Part shown: positions 12,499 to 24,511 of the stretch, piece by piece
How positions within the stretch are numbered: position 1 is the stretch's first letter
Layout: the number at the start of each line of letters is the position of its first letter
Assembly (NCBI RefSeq): GCF_001625215.2
Contig: NC_030386.2
Location: 40,084,796 to 40,148,795, forward strand
DNA from: Daucus carota subsp. sativus
Lineage: Eukaryota > Streptophyta > Magnoliopsida > Apiales > Apiaceae
Length of the DNA stretch: 64,000 bases
Direction: 5' to 3'
The notes under the pieces: model-generated
Told to the model about the DNA's origin: nothing
Seen by the model: the letters and a program-made list of their open reading frames with translations, nothing else
Database searches by the model: none
Made by a program: the position numbers and the translations under genes

Positions 12499-15400
12499 TA
12501 TCCCATATTATTAAATTCAGATTTGATTATTACAAATCTATTTGTCTAGATATTATTGTTGTCTCTAGTTGAATATTGATGTGATTATGTGAATAGTTGT
12601 ATGTGATTATACTTGTTTTATGGATTAATATGGATTTTACAGATTTTGCGTCCTCCTTCTTTCTCTGATTCTGAGGATGGAATCCCTATAAGGGGGGTAG
12701 ATTGTAATGACCCGGATTTTTAAAAATATTTTTTAATATTATAAATGATTTTCTTAAAAAGAAAGGAATAAGATTTAATATTTTATTACAGTTTAATGAG
12801 TTTTCAAGGTTTTATATTTAAACCCCGGATTATTGATAAATAATTGTATTTTCAAAACTGAATTTATATATTGTTTCGAAAATTCTAGATGATTATTATG
12901 TGAATATATGTGTGATGTGAGTAAGTGGTATTGGTGGATTTGTTGGTTAATTAATTATGGTTAATTATGAGTATTATATGATTAATATATGAATTTTTGT
13001 GAATTTTATATTATCTGGTTTATTGCGTTAACTGCTCATATGTGTTCGTATTTGAGAGATTTCAAGTTCTATATGCTCAGGAGAAAATATAGTTTATTTG
13101 GATATTTTCATATCGATTTATGGAATGTTAGATGATTTTATAATCAATTTACGGATTTAATTGCGTATATTTATATGTAATTATTAATTATTTGATTTCC
13201 GTAAAACCGTCCACTCGTAACGGTGTAGCAAATTTTCTTCCCGGAAGTTTCAACAAAACTCACCTTTAGCCTAATTTGAATATTCCGGACATTTTTCGTG
13301 TTTTGACTTTTTCGATCCGGAGTACGGTTTCCCCGGAGTCGGTCCGGCGGAGTTTTGCGGGTATTTTAATTGTTGATAATTATCCAGTTTGTCTCGATAT
13401 ACGTGAAAGCCAGATATTTTGATTATTATATTACTTTTTATCGATATACGTGCAAATGGGACCCCAGACCAATGATTGATTTAAAATGCCCCGTTTTGAT
13501 GATTATCTCGAAAACCGGTACCGATTGGACCCCGCTTTATTAATATAAAGCTATTAAATACGTATTTTCATGTCATAAACGATCCAAAGGGGTACCAATT
13601 ATTTGTATATATAAATAGACTTTTCTATAGCTGATTTTCACCCGTAAAATCATTTCACCAGTTTCTCTGCACGAATACCGAGAGAAACCGAGCGGTGTTC
13701 TTCGTGTTCTTCATAATCAAACGAAGATTTGAAGGCGTTATTGGAATCCGATGGAGGTGTATGAATAGTCAAAACGAAGCTCTCGACGCGTAGATTATAG
13801 TTTAATCATCAAAACAAGCGCAGGTATAACAGATTATTTATTTGGATTTTTACAAAATTCGAATTATATTATTTCAAAGGATGAGTTTTCGTAGATGATC
13901 TTGTGTGATTGTTTTGATGATTCCATGTTGTAGTACGTCTTTTCCTCGTCGTTTTGGTATATTATATGTTGAATTTCGAGTTCGGAATCATGGAGAAAAG
14001 TTGGTTTGATTCTTGAAGTGGTGTTCTTGAATGTTCTTGGAGGTTATGAATGTTCTTAATTCAAAAAGAGGCGTTTTTAATCTAGGAATTCTGCGTTGTT
14101 TTGGTTTATACCATTAGGAAGAGCGTTTCAAGAGGAATATGTTCATCTAATCAGATTTTGTGGGGGATTCACGGTTTAACTCGCCGGAGTTTATGAACAC
14201 CGGCGGTGTTCTTGGACTTTCCGGCCAAAATCCGGCCAAAATACATGCTATTTACTGATTCTGATTATGGGAATGGGTTCCTGGTGGTGTGAACATCAAA
14301 TCTGGAGTTTATGGGGAGTGGAGGACGCCGGATAATCGTTTTCCGGCGAGTTAGTGGGGTGGCCGACGGCAAATTGCTGTTTGGTCACCAATGTTACAAA
14401 GATGATGAAGTTTTAGTATTAAGGTTTTAAATCTTACAAAACAGCCCCTGTAACTTCTGAAAGTTACAGTTTTGACCCTGGCTGAAAGTTTTCAAAACTT
14501 TACACTTTAAACCTTTTTATTTTAATTTTCAAAAATTGTTTTTATTTAATTATTTTGATTCCAAAAATAGTTTTTAATTATTTCTTTATTCAAAAATAAA
14601 TCTAAATTAGTTTATTAATTAATATTAATTAGTAATTAATTATTTTAATTGATCAATTAATTTAAATATTAATTGATTAATTAATTTAATTAGTTATTAA
14701 TTGATTTTAATTGATTAATTATTTGGATTTAATTATCCTTTTTGATTTAAAAATTCCGAAAAATAGTTTCGAGCTTTGAAATATTTTTCTAAATTATTTC
14801 CAAGGCTCATCAGTTGTTTATAAATGATTTCAAGTCCAGTTTTGGGCATTCGGACTTGATTATTTATTCCAAAAGTGATTCTATTATCGATTTTAATTCC
14901 GAAAAATGTTTAAAAATTCTAGAAAATTGCCGAAAAATTATTTTTAACCCAAGACTTGATTTGATATCAGTTGGGGTGGGAAACCTTATGTGTAGTGTGT
15001 TGTCTTCTATTGATTGGATGTGTTATGTGTCGATTGGAGAGTGAGAAAACGGTTTTGAGCATATCTTTTGATCCGTAAGGCGGAATCGAGTAAAACGAAA
15101 GAGAGATGTAAGCTCATGGAGTCTAGTTTAATATGGCAAGATAATATGATCGAATCTAGAATGTGATTATATGTTACGTAATATGCAATATGTGTCAAGA
15201 TGTGACTTGTTTGATGTGAATTGATAATTACGTGATATACGTGCTTATTCATGATAGATGATTTGTAAGACTGACATTGGAGAAGGACATATGGATTATA
15301 GGAATTGGAATTGATTGATTGGTTGTTGGACAGAATAGGATAACATGTGGATAGTCCTACAAATAGATGAGACGCTGTCAAATCATCGATAGGATTTATA

Positions 15401-17119
15401 TGATAATTGATTTGTGATATGTTATGTGGAATATGACTTGACTATATGATAGAGTCAAAGCATGATTATGTGTTATGTGATAATTTTAAAGGGATATATA
15501 AGTGGGTATCGATATACGTGATATGTATATGCGATATATTGTTTAGTGACTATAGTATTATCTTATTCTCGTAAAGGATTTGGACGAGACGTGTACGCTC
15601 GAAGACGTCAGGAAGTCGAAATGGTATTGCAAAGCGAATAAGGGATGAATTGAGTAAGCGAAGCGATGTGGCGAATAGAGTATGGCTAGAGATGGTCTAG
15701 AAATTATGATATGAATAGATTGTGAAAGTGGAAAGATGAGGTTGAGCTATGAGACTGGAGTCAGATTTAAGGCAAGTATCCTTTACCCTTCTCTTGGATA
15801 TCTTGCGAATATTCTGATCCATTCTTTTTATACCTGTTGGAAATATTCGTACCTCACTTTTTCATATTTGAAAGTGTATATATTTTATCCATCCTTTTCT
15901 AATTCTCAAAAATTCAGATAATTCCAGTTTTACAAATTAATTCGAAGTTCAGATTGTCATTGAAGCATGTGTTGCTCAGTGATAGTTAGAGCTTTGAATG
16001 AATTGGGATCTTCTTGATTATTCAACCCGCCATTGTCATGCTGGTTTAGCAGGCTAAATTCAGTTGCTTAGCCGATAATGGAGGATATTGAATAGTTAGG
16101 GATTTCCTGAACTATGATTTATGAAAGGATGGACTGTGACTTATGAAAAGTTTATTATCAAAGTTTGATTTGAAATTATTCAGTTGTTGATGATGATTAT
16201 GATTATGTTCTGTTAATTTACATTGGTTTCATGAACTGAATTATAGAATTGGATTATTGTTTTTATATAAACATGTGGACCAGATGAGTGGTCAGACCAA
16301 ATGAGTGGTCATGATAGGCCAATGAGTGCCTTGGATCCAGTGATAGAGCATGGCGGGGCCTGCTCGGGGTTAGGTATGACTGATCAGCATCCTAACCTTG
16401 GTTTTTAATTAAAATGTGATAGTCCAATTCAATAATTCTCTTGTGAAGGATTGAATTCCTCAGGTTTCTATTGCTGCAAGGTATTGTGATTCTTTTATAC
16501 AATACCTGAATTTGTGAACTCAGGTTGAATCTTTTTATATCTTGAACTCGAGAATTTCTGCTATATCACTTCAGAACTTTCATTGTTATTATTACTTGCT
16601 GAGCATTGTTGCTCACTCTTGCTATTCTCTTTTAACCATTTCAGAAAGGATTAAAGATGAATGACTAGTCTATGATTGCGAGTAAAGTTAAGGCTAGGCG
16701 AGGAGTCAGAGGTGTTAAGGATCCAGTGGTCGAGAAGTGTCCAGGAAGATTGATAAGGTTGATGCTAGCTCGAGTTGTGCTATTGAGATTCAGATGTAAG
16801 TCATAGCTGGAATAGTTGACAGTGATTCTTCTTATCGAAGATGATCTGATTTGGTAAGAGATGTTGTGTAATAATAGTGGTTGATTCTAATTTCAATACT
16901 GTAACCTGGAAGCGATCCTGTTGTTTTGGGGGTGAAGATGTTCTCTTTTAAATCTTTTATTTAACGTCTTTCAAATCTTTTATTAAATGTTTTCAAGTTT
17001 TAAATTATTTGGATTCATTATCTTTTAAAAAAAAAAAATACAGGATTTCAAAAGGGTTTAAAGATGGGTTTTATGTGGTGACGTCAGAATCCAGACCCCC
17101 GGATTCTCGGAGCGTCACA
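12494..17119 (+). repeat. Long terminal repeat, copy 2 (4,626 bp)
   Basis: Same length and register as LTR 1, offset 6,339 bp. The only difference I saw is A at 16664 (G at 10325). It starts right after a polypurine tract and is followed by a primer-binding site, so it serves as 3' LTR of the first unit and 5' LTR of the second. Confidence 0.85.
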
Positions 17120-17746
17120 GTTGGTATCAGAGCAACAGGTTATTAGTATTTGAAATTAGAATATAGATCATTGTTATAGGTTTTCTAGAGAAGAATGTGG
17201 TGTAACCTCACATAGAGGTATGGTCGGACTATTTAGGAATAGTCTAGAGATGTGAGTGAAGCATAGAGTTTAGTTAGATGATCAAGTTAAGTGTGGATAT
17301 CTAAAAAGATTAGGATTCTTAAGTTTAGACATATGATTTCTAGTATGTTGATTAATTGAGATGGTGAATTGTGGGAAAGGTCAGTATTAGACCTATATAG
17401 AAGAGTTTGATAGTGAATGATTGAGTTGAGAATGGTGAAAATGCAGAGTTCAGAGTATTCTGACTATACTGCATATTTGAAACCGGATTATCATATTGAT
17501 TTGAGGATGATATAAATGCATGGTTCATAGTATATTGACCATGTTAGATATTTGGAAAAGGTATATTGTTTTTGTAATATATGGAAAGTTAGTGTAAGAT
17601 ATGAGTTGTATTGAATCAGAAGGAGAGATTTGTAGATAGAAGTTGATAGATGAGAAGTGCATGATAGAGAGTATGTGGAGTTGAGTCCGGTTATTAGAGG
17701 TGATGTCTGCGAGTAAGTTAGAACGTTAGTCCTCGACAACGATGTT
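17120..17746 (+). other. Truncated second internal region
   Basis: 627 bp identical by eye to 10781-11407, then an abrupt switch at 17747 to unrelated sequence starting CCCCGG. The missing rest of the internal region and its 3' LTR were presumably lost by deletion. GTTAG, the five bases before the array at 6150-6154, also occurs at 17771-17775, possibly the other half of the target duplication. Confidence 0.7.
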
Positions 17747-17884
17747 CCCCGGTCATCTTGCATGTCCGACGGTTAGATAATAAGCTTTCTTGAATGAAAG
17801 AATTATCACGGTGAACTGCAGATTCATATTGTTGAGATTCATTCTCATTTTCAAAAAAAAAAAAAAAAAATGTACAGATTTTTT

Positions 17885-18652
17885 GAAATTACATTTTTGC
17901 CTTTATAAATAATTGCTGGCAGTTGTAAACGCAACCCTTGAATTTTTTAATTTTTATTAATATAACAATATTTCAAAAAGTTAAAATAGTTTTGCAAAAA
18001 ATTATTCTAGAATGGAATATTAACGAAATAAACACTTAATTTAATATCATGATTCTATATAAACAGATTTTTATATTTTAACATCCTCATTTGGATATGA
18101 AATTTTAATATATACTTTTAAATTTTAAATGATTTTTATGTATAAATTTTCAAACACAATACATCCTCTAGTTTGAGTTGTTATGAGTTTGAGTGTTTTA
18201 GACGTTATTTCGCTTTTTGTGTGTTTGATATTTTTAAAAAAATTGAAAATGATATGAACTGGAATTTAGGATTATAGGATCCAACAGAATAGTTTCATGA
18301 AACATATTTGATAAAACCAACCATCACACACATAAATACCACTTATAAACACCATTACTTTGAATGAAGATTCTGCGATATTATTCCATTTAATCTTTCT
18401 CACTTTCTTTATCTAATCTTCCCAATGAGAATATCATTCCATGCTCCATTTTTTTTTTCTCAAGTACCCCTGTCAATTATAGTCAACATTACACAGCAAA
18501 TAAGCATATGAAACCAACATCTTTTTATTTTTCACCAAGTACTCATGACCAGCCAATTAATTACTTTCTATTAATATCGATATGATGCTAATCATGCCTT
18601 TCTTCTTATGTTGAGTCTGATCTGGTCATTAATAGAACATCTTGTAACCTAC
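17885..18652. other. AT-rich intergenic DNA
   Basis: I see nothing coding here. It lies between the retroposed insertion and a fold-back repeat. Confidence 0.5.
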
Positions 18653-18836
18653 ATTACCCGGACTCTTCATATTGCCTCGAGTACCGGTGTCGGACACTCG
18701 ACACTCGGACATGGATATGGACACTCTGACGCTTATTTTAGGCCAAAAACATGTAAAATTTTCAAAATATTACCGAGTCCGACACTCGGACACGTATCCA
18801 GTTTGGACACTTTTGGCCGAGTCCGGATAACATAGC
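18653..18836. mobile_element. Fold-back MITE-like repeat rich in GTGTCGGACACTCG
   Basis: The left end ATTACCCGGACTC pairs with the right end GAGTCCGGATAAC. Inside, GGTGTCGGACACTCG and CGAGTCCGACACTCGGACAC give further self-complementarity. The frame across it is not a gene. A weakly similar sequence (GTGTCCGATATGAATAC ... GAGTCCGAGTAAC) lies near 41808-41905. Superfamily not identified. Confidence 0.5.
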
Positions 18837-19837
18837 TTGTAACACTTGAGACCTTCAAAAGGAAAGAATAACAAGGGCAAACTGGTTTACAAAATTAATT
18901 TAGTTCCCACAGTTTCGGATTCCTGATTCTGTCAAAGAGGCCGGTTTCCGAGAAGAGCACCCTACTTGCCAATGCAAACATGAAAACACTTAACACCATA
19001 AGGGAGGCCTTGTACTAATCTGTACAAATCTGTACAATGAAGATATAATCAGTGTCCTCTTTGTATGTAGAACATAAATTCGGAACAAGTGCCAAACTTA
19101 GAAAATGAGGCAGACATGAATTTATTCTTTTATTCCATTCTGCCTCCACACACAATCTTTACAAGGACTCTCTTGTATGTATCCAATTCTGAGTTTCAGA
19201 TGCTCCAGTCAATAGAATCTCGATTTATACTCAAAGAATAATCTGAAACCGAGCACTAACAATACTTGCTAGTAACTCATTACAATGAGGACTTCATTAG
19301 TGGATTCGTCCTATCTAGTCCAGAAAATTCGGCTTCAAAATTTGCGAATGAGATTTCAAACTTTACCAGACAGGGAATATTCACGCGCAAAAATGACTGG
19401 TGGATTTATCACAGAATCTGGCAACTGTGGGGGTGTTTTAAGTAATTAAAGAGCTGCACAATTAAATGAACAATGCTTTCTCGATCATGGAAGGTATTCG
19501 GCTTGATGGCTATATTTTGTGGGGAATATATATCTTGCAAGTAGAATTCAAGGGCCTTATTATCTTATATGTGCCTTTTGCTTTCTGACAAAGGACAAAC
19601 CTTAAAGATTATTCCCATGGAGCGCGGAGAAAATAAGTAGTCCCAGAGATGCTCTGCACAGGGTTTGGTATTCTATTCCACTTTTTATAGGATTCTATCC
19701 ATTGCCTTAAAAGGACACACTTGAGCCCTGCTCTAGTTGTGAATTCGTCGAGAGATGATACATTAGAGCTCATACAGGTTCTCTAGCAGAATCAAATTAT
19801 ATAGTTGAATTTGAAGGTGAGAACCACAATAGACAAC
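18837..19837 (+). other. Upstream region of the MYB-CC gene
   Basis: This is presumed promoter and 5' leader. No coding signal is evident. It includes CAGGTTCTC at 19776 and GAAGGTGAGA at 19813, which could be part of leader splicing, but there is no way to decide this from the sequence. Confidence 0.4.
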
Positions 19838-21553
19838 ATGTATCATCATCGACAACAGCAGCATCAGACGAATAATCTGCAGCCTTGCTCAAGAATGTTC
19901 ATGGCTCCAGAAAGACGTTTGTTCCTGCAAGGTGGGAATGTAACAAGAGACTCGGGGCTCGTCCTTTCAACTGATGCAAAACCTCGATTGAAATGGACCC
20001 CAGATCTTCACGAACGCTTCATAGAGGCAGTTAATCAGCTCGGAGGAGCAGACAGTAAGTGAAAAAAAAGAAGTAAATTCAGTTTGAAGGTATCCTAGAA
20101 CTTCAACTTACTACAGTAACCTGTTCTTAATTTATTTTTTTTGTTTTTGGTTTCTCTATTGCAGAGGCTACTCCAAAATCGGTTTTAAAATTAATGGGAA
20201 TTCAAGGACTTACTTTGTACCACTTGAAGAGCCATCTTCAGGTATCTACAAATGCACAAGTTCTAATTCGTATTCATTAAGAAACGAAGTTTTAATAGTC
20301 TATCAGTGTCAGAATCCGGATCTTATAACAAAGGAACCAAAAGATATTACCATCAAGATGACAGTTTTTGAATGAACTCTCTTGATTTTAATGTTGTATT
20401 GAAAAGAGCATAATCGTAGTTTTTTGGCTGGCAGAAGTATAGGCTAAGCAAGAACATACATGGGCAAGCAAATACTGGATCCAGCAAAGTTGGTGAGTCT
20501 ACAGATTACTAATCAGTTTTTTCGTAAAAAATAGTCCATCACATAGCTAGAGTTTAACAATGATCTTACTATTAGGATTGGTCGCAGCAGAAGACCTAAC
20601 GCCAGAGGCAAACGAAAGCCACATGTTAAATTCAAGCATCGGAACTCATAACAAAAAGTAAGAACCATCTAAAAATAAATAAATCATGCGATTTCAGACA
20701 TACTGCTGGTATTGTGACCTAACTACTATGATGTCTTTACCCTGAAGTCCGCATATAAGTGAAGCAATACAAATGCAAATTGAAGTGCAGAGGCAGCTAC
20801 ATGAGCAGCTTGAGGTATGCAATACTCACTATCTATCAGATACAAAAATTTCTTCTCCGACATTAAAATTTTTGGAGTAGTACTCACTTGTATGTTGAAC
20901 AGGTACAACGACACCTGCAACTCCGAATAGAAGCTCAAGGGAAATACCTGCAAGCAGTGTTGGAGAAAGCTCAAGATACAATTACAAAGCAGAATTTAGG
21001 CGAATTAGGACACGAGGCTACAAAGGCCCGACTATCAGAACCCGTCTCTACAGCATACAACAGATGCTTAAATTCGACGAATCATGTTCAAAGCTCCTGT
21101 GAGCAGCAAAAGCAATCAAACCTAGAGGGCTCACTCGATAGCTGCATAACATCTTCTGGAGGCTCACTACGAAACCAAGATTTAAACAGCAATGTTATGC
21201 ACTCGACAAATTTGGTCTTTGCACCAATGAAAAGCAGTAAAATTGATAATGATCCGAGAAATCAAGCATTTGATGCTGAGCTACAGGCTATTGAGTTGTC
21301 CATGAATATTCAAAGAGGAAAATGGTACGACGACAAGAGTTATAATCACGAAGGTCTCAAAGAAACGAACGATGGTATTGGCTATACTGGTAAAATTACG
21401 AAGAGAACAGATTCAGGTAAACCAGAAAATGATGACACAATGCAAGAGTCGCAGCTTGCCTGCTTCATGCCAAAGTTGGACCTAAATATACATGATGAGA
21501 ATGATGCTACTTTGAGATGTAAGCAATTTGACCTAAATAGTTTTAACTGGTGA
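19838..21553 (+). CDS. MYB-CC (GARP) transcription factor, MYR1/MYR2-like
   Basis: Nuclear DNA-binding factor of the PHR/MYR group. Exons: 19838-20054, 20165-20241, 20435-20492, 20576-20657, 20748-20814, 20903-21553. All junctions are GT-AG, and the joined frame gives 383 residues. The MYB-like domain (about residues 48-103) reads 'KPRLKWTPDLHERFIEAV ... LYHLKSHLQKYRLSK'. The MYB-CC dimerisation coil spans exons 5-6 with 'LHEQLE|VQRHLQLRIEAQGKY'. The end 'FDLNSFNW' is an EAR-like L-N context. The start 'MYHH' and the pattern 'SGLVLSTDAKPRLKWTP' match Arabidopsis MYR2 from memory. The acceptor after CTGAAG at 20747 was chosen because it restores 'NKNPHISEAIQMQ', as in that family. MYR proteins affect flowering and shoot growth in Arabidopsis; phosphate-related roles belong to the sister PHR clade. 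Confidence 0.88.
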
Positions 21554-22034
21554 TTAGTAGCTTAACTTTTTTAAGTAGAAGAAATGAGCATTGTTAGCCA
21601 GAAACTATCAGGTAGCTAACATCGAAAATGATCTAATAAGCTCGAATGGAATGTATCAATCGGAAGAGCGTCTTCTTAAACTCAATTTGAGTAAGCTCCA
21701 AAGAAGTGATGAAAATCTTCCGTTTGTTCCAATCAATTTTTACTTGACAATAAAAAATATACGAAATAAATAATTATTCAGAAATAATTATGCCATATAT
21801 GAACTGATTTAAATTAAATGCAAAATCGTAAATAATCCACCTATCAAATGACATATTTTAATCGGAAATCGAAAATTCAAATCTGCTCCCTTATACATTC
21901 TCCCAACGGGACATTGGACAAACAGCATGAACTAATTCGACGAACCGTAGTTTTCTACTGGGAGAAGAAAGTAACTTCTAATTTGTTGAGGTCCCACACA
22001 TACCACCAAGGCACCAACAGCAATTAATTTTACA
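21554..22034. other. 3' flank of the MYB-CC gene
   Basis: Presumed 3' UTR and AT-rich spacer. A 60-codon frame at 21591-21773 has no recognisable content. Confidence 0.4.
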
Positions 22035-22390
22035 AAATAAATTGGGGAATTATCTTGTATACTGTTTTTTTAATCTTATTTTCAAAAATACTACCTTCGC
22101 CAATCCTATTTTCAAAAATACTACCTTCTCTAAAATATTTTCATAAATACTATCTTTTTGAAAATATTTTCCAAAGATGAGGTCGAAATTGACAATTGAA
22201 ATCTGAAACTTGAAATCAGGATTTGTGGTTGCATATATGGTTGCATATGCAACCACAGTATTTTTGAAAATATTTTAGAGATCGTAGTATTTTTGAAAAT
22301 AAGATTGGAGAAAATAGTATTTTTGAGAATAAGATTGAAAACATGGTTATGAATAAAAAAAGCCCTAATTTTTTTAGGAGGATGCAGAGC
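22035..22390. repeat. Dispersed repeat, copy 1 (CAGTATTTTTGAAAATA type)
   Basis: It shares GAAATC..AACTTGAAATCAGG, ATTTGTGGTTGCATATATG, GCATATGCAACCACAGTA and repeated GTATTTTTGAAAATAAGATT with 33342-33525. The block GGTTGCATATATGG.. GCAACC is self-complementary. The left edges of both copies read AATTAT(C/T)TTGTATACTG. This is probably a MITE family, but clean terminal repeats were not found. Confidence 0.5.
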
Positions 22391-22410
22391 CAATGGAGGT
22401 TCTGTTGCAT

Positions 22411-22640
22411 ATTCTTGGAATTAATTAAGACATATTAAAATTTTTCATTTTGGTTGTATTCGAATTTTATTTTCGTAGTATTAGTACTTTATAATTTGCT
22501 TGAATTTGGTGAAGTAGAAGAGTTCATAACTTTTGTTAAGAGCCGGCGCTTTAGTTTATAATAGTGTTATTCTTAGCAGCTTTTGCCAATTTATGGAAGA
22601 ATATTAAGAATCTAGTGTACACACACGTCAGGCAGGGCAT
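22411..22640 (+). repeat. Copy of the cystatin-like gene 3' flank (D1)
   Basis: Runs parallel to 32597-32842 from TTGGAATTAATTAAGACAT through TTATAATTTGCTTGAATTTG and AAGAGCCGGC to CACGTCAGGCAGGGCAT, about 90% alike by eye with short indels. No gene remains upstream of it, so it marks the 3' end of a lost paralogue. Confidence 0.75.
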
Positions 22641-22784
22641 AATAAATCTAGTGTGCATAATAAATTTTATATAATTTATTATTTATGGTTTATAACAAAA
22701 ATAAATTTATATAAAAATATAATTTTACATTTTCTAGGGCCTCATTTTTATCTTTGAACAGGACATCTGAGAATAATTAGCCGG

Positions 22785-23080
22785 CACCGTGGATAATATA
22801 AGTTAGTTTGCAGAGATGAGACGCAATTACTAATCGTCGTCAAATAGTCATATAATGGATAATATAAACTAGCATGTAATGGATAATATAAACTAACATA
22901 TACATGTGTAGTTATTATCTCGGGTTGTTTATAACTTAATTGACTATTTATATTCATTAAATCTAATTTACAAGTTTTTGTTACTTTTCAGGAAAATGTT
23001 TTTTTGAAAAAGATAAATAAATATTCTAAAAATGAAAATTTATTTTTATAAACAGACAAGCTAAACACCCTCCGTACTCT
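22785..23080 (+). repeat. Copy of cystatin-like gene far-upstream flank (A, left half)
   Basis: It matches 37413-37660: GTGGATAATATAAGTTAG / GATGGATAATATAAGCTAG, repeated GATAATATAAACTA, TACATGTGTA and TTTTTTGAAAAAGATA. The match stops near 23080-23090 and resumes at 24945, so this copy is split by an insertion. Confidence 0.7.
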
Positions 23081-23990
23081 TTCTCTGTTGGTCTTATCTT
23101 TCGTAATCATGAGGGCGAGTTTATTGTTGATAGAGGAATTTGGTAATCAACAAAGATGAGGTTCATGGCCGGAATCAAGATCCGTGACGGTGGTTTTGGT
23201 CGCCGGAGAGTGGTGGTTGTTTGTTTGAGGGTGGCTGAGATCAAGGGAATATATTTCTGCTCTCGTTCTCACAACTCTCGATATATCCCCTTGATGTGCC
23301 TACGTACCCCTTTATATAGGGGATCAAGCCGTACGTAGTTCTATAGAACCAAGACTCCTAGTTTGATCAGGACTAGGCCTCTTGGGGATAAGACCAACCG
23401 TGGGTCGGAGACTTATCACTTAGAGTTCTACTCCAGTTAGAAGTAAGCCTTGAGACAACTACCTTAGAATCCTAGTCCAAGTACATCACGGATACGGCAT
23501 CACCTCCACTACGAGAGGTGACACTAACCGCTACTCTTCGTAACATGGAGGAGACATCGGATAGAGTCGTAACCACTTCCATGAGGCGTATGGACGCGTC
23601 CTTACCCCCTAGTGAAGGTTCTCACTAAGAGATAAGACAATTGAGGAGCCAAGTTACACGATCGTCCCAGTCCCCCAATGAGGACTAACTCACCAGAATA
23701 CAGGACCCGGACATATGATCGGCCTTCGTGTTACCCCTGAGGGCCTTCTACAACCATGATCACCCCAGGCCCCCGCACGAGGACAACCCGACAGATAGCA
23801 GGACTGGGGATTATAGATCACGCCCGGACGTAACCCGGGAACTACCAGATGAGCCTGATAACTACCAGATGAGCTCTGGCACTAGTCTTCATATCCCTCG
23901 GAAGGGTAAATCTTCGTATCCCTCGGAAGGGTCGTCATCGAGACTCACTCAACCTCACACACATTCATCACCTATGGGCGCGGCCACGGA

Positions 23991-24464
23991 GGGCGCGCCC
24001 TTGACCCTTGTTCCTCATTCTCTTCACACTTCAGACACGTGACATCGTGCTCTTGAGACAAAGGGCCGCGCCTCCCGGATTACCCGCGGAGGGCGCGCCC
24101 TCTCCCAATTCACGTGGCCAAATGTGGCCAAATATGGTCAAGCCTCTCATAGAGGTTACACCTCCAAGGGGTACGCCCTCTCAAAGAGGTCAAACCTCTC
24201 ATAGAGGTCACACCTCCCATAGAGGTTACACCTCCAAGGGGTACGCCCTCTCATTCAATGCGTCCACATGTGGGCGCGACCCCTGAGGGCGCGCCCTTCA
24301 TCTTCGATGTCTTGTCTCATGAGTCGTCTCAACAGGTCAGACATGTCTTCTAATATCCGAAGGCCGCGCCCACGGGATCACCCCGCCAAGGGCGCGCCCT
24401 TGGTCTTCTTCCCATGGCTATCCAAGATACTCCACTAACATGCTCCCCCGCCAAGGGCGCGCCC
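23991..24464. repeat. GC-rich tract with five GGGCGCGCCC palindromes
   Basis: The 10-base palindrome lies at 23991, 24091, 24287, 24390 and 24455, each in the context (GA/AA)GGGCGCGCCC(T/T), with near-matches (GGGCGCGGCC, GGGCGCGACC). Between them, CTCTCATAGAGGT and CACCTCCAAGGGGTACG recur in tandem at 24143-24254. Base composition contrasts sharply with the AT-rich surroundings. Confidence 0.8.
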
Positions 24465-24511
24465 TCTATAAGATTACCAGGGACAAATCTGGCCATAACA
24501 TTTATTATGGG

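Larger units (their letters stand above)
6155..17746 (+). mobile_element. Non-autonomous Ty3/gypsy (chromovirus-derived) element: LTR-internal-LTR-internal array
   Basis: A 6,339-bp unit is repeated: 6155-12493 and again 12494-17746 (the second copy truncated). Each unit is a 4,626-bp LTR starting TGTAATATCCC and ending GCGTCACA, then a primer-binding site and 1.7 kb of internal DNA that ends in a polypurine tract. No gag or pol frame survives. Scraps of reverse transcriptase and of the pol C-terminus give the lineage. Register is kept throughout; I saw one substitution between copies (G at 10325, A at 16664). The second internal region is cut at 17746 and no third LTR follows. The short frames repeated in both copies (for example 8475/14814) are not genes. 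Confidence 0.85.
5130..17867 (+). mobile_element. Retroposed insertion with 17-bp target duplication, interrupted by LTR array
   Basis: AAATGTACAGATTTTTT occurs at 5113-5129 and again at 17868-17884. The right copy is directly preceded by a run of 18 A (17853-17870, partly shared with the repeat). A poly(A) tail plus a long target duplication with a T-rich cut is the mark of LINE-driven retroposition. Without the LTR array at 6155-17746 the insert would be only about 1.15 kb. The left copy is followed by a 19-T run, so slippage in the T tract makes the left edge uncertain. The parent transcript is not recognised. Confidence 0.5.

Noticed and set aside
23085-24480. GC-rich tract as bacterial contamination or horizontal transfer
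   Set aside because: It has no coding frames of bacterial type, is made of short tandem repeats, and lies inside an insertion with plant LINE sequence at its end.
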